A stretch of 8,547 nt of DNA from an uncultured Oscillospiraceae bacterium (GTDB taxonomy: Bacteria; Bacillota; Clostridia; Oscillospirales; Oscillospiraceae): contig CAKSWM010000050.1 of the NCBI GenBank assembly GCA_934511545.1, positions 1 through 8,547 on the forward strand, given 5' to 3'. The translations under genes and the position numbers were made by a program. Positions 1 through 5,999 of this stretch are shown here, one piece after another (within the stretch, counting starts at the first letter, position 1; every line of letters begins with the position of its first letter). Under the pieces are notes generated by a model. That model was not told the DNA's origin. It saw nothing but the letters and a program-made list of their open reading frames with translations, and ran no database searches.

Positions 1-27
1 GTCTCACGCCGCCCGGTGCAGGTAATT

Positions 28-45
28 CAGCGGTTAGGGCCGCTG
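28..45 (-). other. Stem-loop just after the binding-protein gene
   Basis: Read on the minus strand, CAGCGG and CCGCTG pair around a six-base CCCTAA loop, and the stem begins three bases after the TGA stop of the binding-protein gene. The bases that follow (AATTACCTGC) contain no run of T, so it does not look like a standard intrinsic terminator. In transporter operons, a hairpin in this position often protects the 3' end of the abundant binding-protein message or causes partial termination before the permease genes. That role here is inference. The stem is short, so chance is possible. Confidence 0.4.
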
Positions 46-48
46 TGC

Positions 49-1266
49 TCAGCCGATGAAGTTGGGGGTCTTGTATTCGATAGCGGGGTTGTCGTCGGTC
101 CTGACCCATGTCTTGTCAAAACCGAAGATGCTCGTAACGGTGATGGTGTCGTAGAAGGTGTTGCCGAAGCCCGGCTCGTAGTCATAGCCCTCGATGCCGC
201 AGGCGGACAGCAGAATGTCTGCGAGATGCTCGCCGGTGAGCAGGGGCGGAATGATGACGGGAGCGCCGGGGTTGAGAGTTTCGGAGAAGGCGGACAGAGC
301 CTCGTAGGAAGCGCCGACCTGAGCTGCGGCCTCGTCACCGTAGGGGACGGCGGGGTCGCCGTAGGTAGAGTAGCCCTTGATCGCGGTGGAGGAGGCGTTC
401 TCGAGCGCGCTGTTGTAAAGCTCGGTGAAGGTGGTGTCCTCGCCGTAGCAGGGTATCACGCAGTAGTCGGCAAGGTCGAGGTTATTCTGCTCGCAGTGGT
501 CGCCGATGGCGTCGGCAATGCCCATGGCGAGCTGGGGCTCATAGGCGATGAAGATGTGGCAGTCGGGGTTGGCGGAAAGGACGTCCTGCGCGTTGTTGTA
601 AGCGGCGGAGTAGCCGTCCTTATAGGAGGTGGTGGTGGAAACGCGGGTCAGCTTTTCGGACTTGTCTACGGTGCCGACTATCGCGTTGGAGCGGTATACG
701 CCGTCGGAAATGTCGGTGTAGATGTCGCATGCGACCTCGTATTTTCCGTCGGCCCCGGTGGGAACATTGCCGCCCTCTTCAACGCGCTTTGTGACCCAGT
801 CCTCCGCCGCCTGAACGGCGAACATACCGGTGATCTCATAAGCGGTGTATACGCAGCCGGCAATCTGATAGTCGGTGGGCTCGGCGCCGAGCATTGCAAC
901 CGCGATGCCCTTGCTCATGGCCTGTTCAACGACGTCCTTGAGCAGGTTTACGTCCATGGCGGCGATCATCAGGCAGCCGACATTGCCGGCGGCGATGGCG
1001 TCCTCAACGAAGGTGACCTGGTTTGCGGGGTTGCCCTCGGCGTCTTTCTTGACATAGGTGAAGCCCTCTGCCTGCATAACGGCGCCCATGGCGTCGTTTA
1101 TCCAGATAAGGCCCTCGGCAGAAGTGGTTGGAAGAATGGACCAGACTTCCTTTTTTCCGTTCCATTTGAATTCGCCGTTAGCCGAACCTTCGGATTTGTC
1201 ACCGCAGGCGGCGAACATTCCGAGACAGAGGAGCAGTGCGAGGATAAGCGCAAGGTATCTTTTCAT
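49..1266 (-). CDS. Sugar-type ABC transporter substrate-binding lipoprotein
   Basis: This 405-residue exported protein should capture a small ligand, probably a sugar or related compound, outside the membrane and deliver it to an ABC permease. A basic start (MKR) and hydrophobic stretch to residue 20 end in FAAC, so Cys21 is the likely lipidated residue. A charged linker leads to a type 1 periplasmic-binding fold (about 41-395). Ribose-binding-like features are the first helix (52-68), a segment with Asn82-Gln83 followed by a run resembling the family's 'IxxxIxxxVDAI', the GIAVAML strand (120-126), and the second-lobe TTTSYKDGYSAAY (211-223). Where family members have an 'NDxMALG' loop, this protein has YEPQLAMG (242-249), so its ligand may differ. 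The ATG is supported by AAGGAAG nine bases upstream and a consensus promoter. No permease or ATPase is in the window; partners may lie past position 1 on the same strand. The family call is firm; the substrate is unknown. Confidence 0.85.
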   Translation of the reverse strand: MKRYLALILALLLCLGMFAACGDKSEGSANGEFKWNGKKEVWSILPTTSAEGLIWINDAMGAVMQAEGFTYVKKDAEGNPANQVTFVEDAIAAGNVGCLMIAAMDVNLLKDVVEQAMSKGIAVAMLGAEPTDYQIAGCVYTAYEITGMFAVQAAEDWVTKRVEEGGNVPTGADGKYEVACDIYTDISDGVYRSNAIVGTVDKSEKLTRVSTTTSYKDGYSAAYNNAQDVLSANPDCHIFIAYEPQLAMGIADAIGDHCEQNNLDLADYCVIPCYGEDTTFTELYNSALENASSTAIKGYSTYGDPAVPYGDEAAAQVGASYEALSAFSETLNPGAPVIIPPLLTGEHLADILLSACGIEGYDYEPGFGNTFYDTITVTSIFGFDKTWVRTDDNPAIEYKTPNFIG

Positions 1267-1275
1267 TTTGGAACT

Positions 1276-1282
1276 CTTCCTT
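1276..1282 (-). promoter_or_regulatory. Ribosome binding site of the binding-protein gene
   Basis: AAGGAAG on the minus strand is separated by nine bases from the ATG at 1266. This fixes the start that gives a complete lipoprotein signal peptide. It lies inside a predicted 5' leader of only about 27 bases, which leaves no space for a riboswitch. Confidence 0.75.
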
Positions 1283-1299
1283 TCGTTAAATTTATTACA

Positions 1300-1328
1300 A
1301 TTATATTAAGCGGCGGTATCCATGTCAA
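1300..1328 (-). promoter_or_regulatory. Exact-consensus sigma-A promoter driving the binding-protein gene
   Basis: On the minus strand, TTGACA (1328-1323) and TATAAT (1305-1300) are separated by exactly 17 bases. Both hexamers match the housekeeping sigma consensus at every position. Transcription should start near 1293, about 27 bases before the ATG. A promoter this strong in front of a transport gene usually implies repression or other control. The nearby palindrome at 1352-1365, centred roughly 65 bases upstream of the predicted start, is a candidate regulator site. Confidence 0.85.
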
Positions 1329-1351
1329 CCCACAGAATAATTTACAAGTCA

Positions 1352-1375
1352 AATTGTGCACAATTCAGCACAATT
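1352..1375. promoter_or_regulatory. Candidate operator: perfect palindrome plus extra half-site
   Basis: AATTGTGCACAATT (1352-1365) is a perfect 14-bp palindrome in the divergent intergenic region. Its right arm, GCACAATT (1358-1365), recurs unchanged at 1368-1375, exactly 10 bp further on, so the same face of the helix carries a third half-site. The palindrome is centred about 65 bp upstream of the predicted start of the leftward transcript and about 83 bp upstream of that of the rightward one. An activator position for the binding-protein gene is therefore plausible. The cognate regulator is not encoded in the window. Confidence 0.5.
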
Positions 1376-1406
1376 ATTGAACAGATGGAAGCCTCCGGTA
1401 TCATCG

Positions 1407-1435
1407 TTGTACAGCGGCATAAGATGTGGTAAAAT
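1407..1435 (+). promoter_or_regulatory. Probable extended -10 promoter for the CDF-addBA unit
   Basis: TAAAAT (1430-1435) matches five of six bases of the -10 consensus and is preceded by TGG, giving the TGn extension that compensates for a weak -35. TTGTAC (1407-1412) sits 17 bases upstream and matches the -35 consensus at its first three bases. Transcription would start near 1442, leaving a leader of about 29 bases that contains the ribosome binding site. It is much weaker in appearance than the opposing promoter. Confidence 0.5.
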
Positions 1436-1456
1436 AAAAAGCGGACTTATTATATT

Positions 1457-1462
1457 AGGGGG
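1457..1462 (+). promoter_or_regulatory. Ribosome binding site that selects the GTG start of the CDF gene
   Basis: AGGGGG lies eight bases before GTG at 1471. No ATG lies in this frame between the site and the first membrane helix, so the GTG start rests on this site. Confidence 0.65.
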
Positions 1463-1470
1463 CTGGCCCG

Positions 1471-2640
1471 GTGCTGAGAATACTGACACGATTATTTATC
1501 AAAAACAGCGGCAACACATCGGATCCCGCTGTCAGAAGCGCATGCGGCATGCTGTGCAGCATAGTCGGCATCGTGCTCAACATACTGCTGTTTGCCGGAA
1601 AATATATTGCCGGCGTCATAAGCGGCTCGATCGCCATAACGGCGGATGCATTCAACAACCTTTCGGACGCGGGATCGTCCGTCATAACGCTCCTCGGTTT
1701 TCGCTTTGCGGGGATGAAGCCGGACAGGGAGCACCCCTTCGGCCACGGCAGGATAGAATACATCGCCGGATTCATCGTCTCCGTTATGATACTCATGATG
1801 GGCTTTGAACTTGGAAAAAGCTCTGTTGTCAGGATAATTTCGCCGGAGCCGGTCGAGGACGGAATAGTTCCGATGATCATTCTGGCGGCGTCCATACTCG
1901 TCAAGCTGTATATGTATGTATACAATACGGCGATCTCGAAAAAGATATCCTCCGCCGCGATGAACGCAGCGGCAAAGGACAGCCTTTCCGACTGCGTTTC
2001 TACCGCTGTCGTCCTTGCAGCAACGTTGTTCGCGCGCTTCACCGGCGTGCAGATCGACGGCTGGTGCGGTCTGCTTGTCGCGCTGTTCATCCTCTGGGGA
2101 GGCTATACTTCCGCAAAGGATACATTGAGCCCGCTGCTTGGAAATCCTCCGAGTCCGGAATTGGTGGACAGGATCGAGCAGATCGTCCTCTCCGAAGGAA
2201 CGGTGGTCGGCATCCACGACCTAGTCGTGCACGATTACGGCCCCGGCAGGGTAATGATCTCCCTTCACGGCGAGGTCCCCGCAGACGGCGACCTGCTTGC
2301 GATGCACGACGCGATCGATCTTATCGAGCGCCGGCTGCGCAGCGAGCTTGGCTGTGAGGCGGTGATCCATATGGATCCCATTTCCACCTCCGATGAGCAT
2401 GTGACGGAGCTGAAGAAACGGGTCGCGCGGTCCGTTCGTGAGATCGACGACTCCATGACGATACACGATTTCCGCATTGTTGAGGGACCGACCCACACAA
2501 ACGTCATCTTTGACGTTGTGGTCCCGCCGGAATGCAAGCTGACGGACACGGAGGTAATACGGGAGATGGAGAACATCGTCTCGAACTGCGGCGAAAATTT
2601 CTGCGCGGTGGTGAATGTTGACCACGCCTATATTTTATAG
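1471..2640 (+). CDS. Cation diffusion facilitator (CDF) transporter, probably manganese type, with duplicated C-terminal domain
   Basis: This 389-residue inner-membrane antiporter should export a divalent metal using the proton gradient. About six membrane helices span residues 28-210. Helix 2 carries N62 and D66 within the run DAFNNLSD, and helix 5 carries D170 and D174 within DSLSD. HPFGHGRIEY (88-97) is the conserved loop after it. The N/D plus D/D set matches the pattern described for manganese exporters such as pneumococcal MntE, whereas zinc members usually have histidine in helix 5. The first cytoplasmic domain (about 228-304) retains the metal ligands known from YiiP (H249, H266, H279, H300, D302). 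A second, similar domain (about 310-389) makes the protein longer than the usual 280-300 residues. It starts at GTG with AGGGGG upstream, and addB begins 23 bp after its stop, so co-transcription is likely. Family assignment is firm; metal specificity is inferred. Confidence 0.92.
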   Translation: MLRILTRLFIKNSGNTSDPAVRSACGMLCSIVGIVLNILLFAGKYIAGVISGSIAITADAFNNLSDAGSSVITLLGFRFAGMKPDREHPFGHGRIEYIAGFIVSVMILMMGFELGKSSVVRIISPEPVEDGIVPMIILAASILVKLYMYVYNTAISKKISSAAMNAAAKDSLSDCVSTAVVLAATLFARFTGVQIDGWCGLLVALFILWGGYTSAKDTLSPLLGNPPSPELVDRIEQIVLSEGTVVGIHDLVVHDYGPGRVMISLHGEVPADGDLLAMHDAIDLIERRLRSELGCEAVIHMDPISTSDEHVTELKKRVARSVREIDDSMTIHDFRIVEGPTHTNVIFDVVVPPECKLTDTEVIREMENIVSNCGENFCAVVNVDHAYIL

Positions 2641-2651
2641 TATATACGACC

Positions 2652-2658
2652 GGGGTGA
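2652..2658 (+). promoter_or_regulatory. Ribosome binding site that decides the addB start
   Basis: GGGGTGA matches the anti-16S consensus GGAGGTGA apart from one position or gap and sits five bases before ATG at 2664. The alternative in-frame GTG at 2655 lies inside this site and has no purine-rich sequence of its own upstream, so ATG at 2664 is preferred. Confidence 0.6.
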
Positions 2659-2663
2659 AGGCG

Positions 2664-5600
2664 ATGCTTGAACTCATATTGGGAAGGGCCGGAGCGGGCA
2701 AAACGATGCGCGTCATGAGAGAGATCGGCGTATCGGCCGCGGAGCACAGGGGAAATAATATCCTAATAGTGCCCGAGCAGTACCGCCATGAGGCGGAGCG
2801 GGAGCTGTGCGAGGTCTGCGGAGACAGCCTGAGTCTATATGCGGAGGTGCTCAGCTTCACGCGGCTGGCCTCGCGCGCCGCGGACGAATACGGCGGAGAC
2901 GGAAAGAACAGCCTCGACAGGGGCGGAAAGCTTCTGTGCATGGCCCTGGCGCTGGACGCCATCGGCGGGAGGCTGACGGCCTACGGCGCCGCGCGCCGCC
3001 GTCCGGAGCTGCAAAAGCGCCTTCTCGACGCGGCGGAGGAGCTGAAAAGCGCGTGCGTGACGCCGGAAATGCTGGAATCCGCGGCGGATGTAAGCTCAGG
3101 CCCGCTTGGCGATAAGCTCGGCGATCTTGCGCTGATCATGGCGGCCTATGACGCCGCGGCGGAAGCGAGCGGGGCGGACCCTATAGACGGGCTGGACAGG
3201 CTGGCGCTCACCGTGCGTGAGCACGGTCTCGGTGCAGGGAAGAGAATATATGTTGACGGCTTCACGGATTTCACCGGACAGGAGCTTGAGATACTGCGCG
3301 CATATCTGGACACCGGGGCGGAGATGACCGTCTGCCTGACCTGCGACGCGGATCTTGAAAGCGAGGTGTTTGAGCCGTCGATCAAAACCGTTTTTCTTTT
3401 CCGGCGGCTTGCGGAGGAGACGGGGCTTGAGCTGCGGGAGGTCTTTCTGTCCGCGGAGGAGGGCGGGAAGGACCCGGCCCTCAGCTTTCTGGAAAAGAAC
3501 ATGTTCGGCTTCGGCGGAAACGGCTTTCAGGGTGAAAACGGCTCCGTGAGAACATTCAGGGCCGACAGCGTTTTTGACGAGTGCGAGCTTGCGGCCTCAC
3601 TCTGTGTGTGGCTTGCCCGCGAAAAGGGAGCACGCTGGCGCGATATAGCCGTCGCGGTGCGCGGATACGAGCAGTACCGGCCCATGCTGGAAAGCGCCTT
3701 TGAGCGCTACGGCGTGCCGCTGTATTCCACGCGGAAGGGAAATATACTGCAAAAGCCGATCATGGCGCTGGTCGTCTATGCGTTTGAAACGATACAGGGC
3801 GGCTGGTGCTATGACGATGTGTTCACTTATCTCAGGACCGGGCTCTGCGGCCTGACGGCGGAGGAGTGCGACACGCTCAGCGGCTATGTCTATCTCTGGA
3901 GCCTTCGCGGCGGCGCATGGACGAAAGCAGAGGGCTGGACGCTGCACCCCGGCGGCTACGGTGAAAAATACACGGAAGAGACCAGAGAACGCCTGAGAGA
4001 GATAAACGCTCTGCGCGAACGTGTTTCCGGGCCGCTTCTGAACCTTCAGGAACGCGGGAAGGCAGCGGTGACGGCAAGAGAACAGCTCGAGGCGGTCTGC
4101 GCCTTTTTCGAGGAGCTGGGGCTCGCCGGCCGGCTGGAGCAGCGCGCGCAGGAGCTGGCGGAGATGGGACGCAGCGCGCTCGCCGCGGAGTATTCTCAGC
4201 TCTGGGACATACTTGTCGGCGCGATGGAACAGTGCGCCGCGGTGCTCGGAGACGTGCGCATGACGCAGGAAGAGTTCTCTCGTCTGCTCTGCCTTGTGCT
4301 GGCTCAGTACGACGTTGGAACGATCCCCGTTTCGCTCGACAGCGTAACGGCCGGCGATATGGACAGGATGCGTCGCCGGCATATAAAGCACCTGATAGTG
4401 CTCGGCGCGTCGGACGGGAACCTTCCCGCACAGACGGAGAACGACGGAATGTTTTCAGAAGAGGAGTGCGAAAAACTCCGGAGCATGGGTATCGATCCGG
4501 GGACGCAGGGAACGGATATTTACCGGGAATTCATGCTGATATACAACTGCCTTACCCTGCCCTCCGACAGTCTTACGATGAGCTGTCCGGCGCATACGGC
4601 CGACGGAGCCGAGTCGGGGCCGAGCTTTGTGTTCAAGTCAGTCTTGAAAATGTTCGGGACAGAGCCCGCATATGTGGATACGGACAGGGCAAGAATGAAC
4701 GCGCCCGTTCCCGCGCTTGAGCTTGCCGCGAGCGGCAGGGGAGACCGAAAGGCCGCTGCCGGACGCTGGTTCAGCGGCGATCCGGAGCGCCGGCAGCGCC
4801 TTGAAAGACTCAAAAGAGCCGCCGAACTGACGCGCGGTACGCTTACAGGCGAGTCTGTCCGCGCACTCTACGGGAAACGCATACATATGACAGCCTCGCG
4901 AACGGAGGTTTTTTCTTCCTGCAAGTTTGAGTTTTTCATGCAGTACGGCCTCCGCGCAAAGCCGCGCCAGCCGGCGGGGTTCGATCCGCCGCAGATGGGA
5001 ACGTTTATGCACTTCGTTTTGCAGCGCGTCTGCATGGAGGTCAAGTCCATGGGCGGATTCCGCGCGGTCTCGCCGGAAAGCATCGGCGAGCTTGCGGAAA
5101 AGTATGTAAACGAATATGTTTCGGAAGAGCTGAACGATTTTGCAGGGCGATCGCCGCGGTTTATCTATCTTTTCAACCGCCTGCGGGAAACGGTGCGTGC
5201 CGTCGTGCTGGATATGGCGGAGGAGCTGCGGCGCTCGGATTTCGAGCCGCTGGACTTTGAGCTGCGCTTTTCGGACGGAGAGGACGGCGCGCTGCCGCCG
5301 ATCGAGATCGGCGGCGGGAACGGAATGACGCTCGCCGGAGTTGCCGACCGTGTGGACGGTTGGCTGCACGATGGAAAGCTATATCTGCGCGTCGTGGACT
5401 ACAAGACCGGCAAAAAGAGCTTTTCGCTGTCCGACGTCTGCCGGGGCATGGGACTTCAGATGCTGCTTTATCTTTTTGCCCTGGACAGAGAGGGCGGAGA
5501 CTATTATGGGTATGAGGTAGTGCCGGCGGGCGTGCTGTATTCCCCGGCGCGTGACCTGAAGATATCAGCCGACTCGCGGCTGGATGATGAAGCGCTTGAA

Positions 5601-5999
5601 AAAAAGCGCCGCGCCGGTCTGCGTCGGAGCGGACTGATCCTCGACGAGGATGAGGTCATCGCGGCGATGGAGCGCTCCGACAGTCCCGAGTATATTCCGA
5701 TCAGGTTCAACAAGGAGGGAAGGGCAGCCGGCGACGCGCTCGTGAGCGCCGAAAAGCTCGGAGCGCTTGCAAAGTTTGTGGAAAAGACTCTGCGCGGGCT
5801 GGCAAAGGAGCTGCGCTGCGGCAGCATAACAGCGGATCCGTATTTTCGCTCCGCACAGGATAACGCCTGTCTCTACTGCGATTATGCCGGGACCTGCGGC
5901 TTCGGAGAATACGGGGAAGAGCAGCAGCGGCTGATCGTCAAATATAAAAACGACGAGGCATGGGAGCATATCCTGAAGGAGGTACAGACGGATGGCTGA
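2664..5999 (+). CDS. addB: AddB (RexB-like), helicase-nuclease subunit B with Fe-S nuclease domain
   Basis: AddB pairs with AddA to process double-strand breaks for recombination. In Bacillus it recognises Chi and cuts the 5'-ended strand. The protein is 1111 residues, the usual size. A Walker A loop, GRAGAGKT (7-14), opens a UvrD-like fold that in studied homologues is not the motor. GASDGNLPA (581-589) is the family's conserved 'NDGxxP' loop. The C-terminal RecB-type nuclease shows D898 (DRVDGW), D912 and K914 (VDYKTG) and Q932 (GLQMLLYL), so it looks catalytically intact. Cysteines 753, 1069, 1072 and 1078 form the C-x315-CxxC-x5-C set that holds the 4Fe-4S cluster bracketing the nuclease. 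It is the second gene of the rightward unit, 23 bp after the CDF gene, and overlaps addA by 8 bp, indicating coupled translation. An alternative GTG start would add three residues. No frameshift or missing key residue was seen. Confidence 0.96.
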   Translation: MLELILGRAGAGKTMRVMREIGVSAAEHRGNNILIVPEQYRHEAERELCEVCGDSLSLYAEVLSFTRLASRAADEYGGDGKNSLDRGGKLLCMALALDAIGGRLTAYGAARRRPELQKRLLDAAEELKSACVTPEMLESAADVSSGPLGDKLGDLALIMAAYDAAAEASGADPIDGLDRLALTVREHGLGAGKRIYVDGFTDFTGQELEILRAYLDTGAEMTVCLTCDADLESEVFEPSIKTVFLFRRLAEETGLELREVFLSAEEGGKDPALSFLEKNMFGFGGNGFQGENGSVRTFRADSVFDECELAASLCVWLAREKGARWRDIAVAVRGYEQYRPMLESAFERYGVPLYSTRKGNILQKPIMALVVYAFETIQGGWCYDDVFTYLRTGLCGLTAEECDTLSGYVYLWSLRGGAWTKAEGWTLHPGGYGEKYTEETRERLREINALRERVSGPLLNLQERGKAAVTAREQLEAVCAFFEELGLAGRLEQRAQELAEMGRSALAAEYSQLWDILVGAMEQCAAVLGDVRMTQEEFSRLLCLVLAQYDVGTIPVSLDSVTAGDMDRMRRRHIKHLIVLGASDGNLPAQTENDGMFSEEECEKLRSMGIDPGTQGTDIYREFMLIYNCLTLPSDSLTMSCPAHTADGAESGPSFVFKSVLKMFGTEPAYVDTDRARMNAPVPALELAASGRGDRKAAAGRWFSGDPERRQRLERLKRAAELTRGTLTGESVRALYGKRIHMTASRTEVFSSCKFEFFMQYGLRAKPRQPAGFDPPQMGTFMHFVLQRVCMEVKSMGGFRAVSPESIGELAEKYVNEYVSEELNDFAGRSPRFIYLFNRLRETVRAVVLDMAEELRRSDFEPLDFELRFSDGEDGALPPIEIGGGNGMTLAGVADRVDGWLHDGKLYLRVVDYKTGKKSFSLSDVCRGMGLQMLLYLFALDREGGDYYGYEVVPAGVLYSPARDLKISADSRLDDEALEKKRRAGLRRSGLILDEDEVIAAMERSDSPEYIPIRFNKEGRAAGDALVSAEKLGALAKFVEKTLRGLAKELRCGSITADPYFRSAQDNACLYCDYAGTCGFGEYGEEQQRLIVKYKNDEAWEHILKEVQTDG
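5976..5983 (+). promoter_or_regulatory. Ribosome binding site of addA inside the end of addB
   Basis: AAGGAGGT is a complete Shine-Dalgarno match eight bases before ATG at 5992, lying within the last codons of addB. It fixes the addA start and, with the 8-bp overlap of the two genes, supports matched production of the two subunits. Confidence 0.85.

Noticed and set aside
28..45. Calling the hairpin an intrinsic terminator.
   Set aside because: No T-rich tail follows it on the minus strand and the stem is only six pairs.
1352..1375. A lac-type operator, because AATTGTG and CACAATT are the outer arms of the symmetric lac operator.
   Set aside because: The central six bases and spacing differ: the arms abut, or are 10 bp apart using the third half-site. 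The resemblance is probably superficial.
16..1380. A 454-codon open frame on the plus strand opposite the binding-protein gene.
   Set aside because: It is low-complexity, rich in Gly, Val and Ala, has no recognisable domain and lies wholly antisense to a clear lipoprotein gene with promoter and ribosome binding site. It is a by-product of GC-biased codons.
1314..1402. CGGTATC repeated at 1314-1320 and 1396-1402 in the intergenic region.
   Set aside because: A single seven-base repeat 82 bp apart with no symmetry or shared context is expected by chance.
1455..2217. Two overlapping minus-strand frames of 211 and 241 codons opposite the CDF gene.
   Set aside because: The CDF frame has conserved motifs throughout; the opposite frames show no family features.
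2655..2657. GTG as the addB start.
   Set aside because: It sits within the likely ribosome binding site and has none of its own; ATG at 2664 gives the usual AddB beginning before the Walker A loop.
3597..4391. A 264-codon minus-strand frame inside addB.
   Set aside because: Its composition is rich in Arg, Ala and Leu with no motif, and it is opposite continuous AddB homology. It is a shadow frame.
4638..5369. A 243-codon minus-strand frame inside addB.
   Set aside because: It is opposite the conserved AddB cysteine and nuclease region and has no domain of its own.
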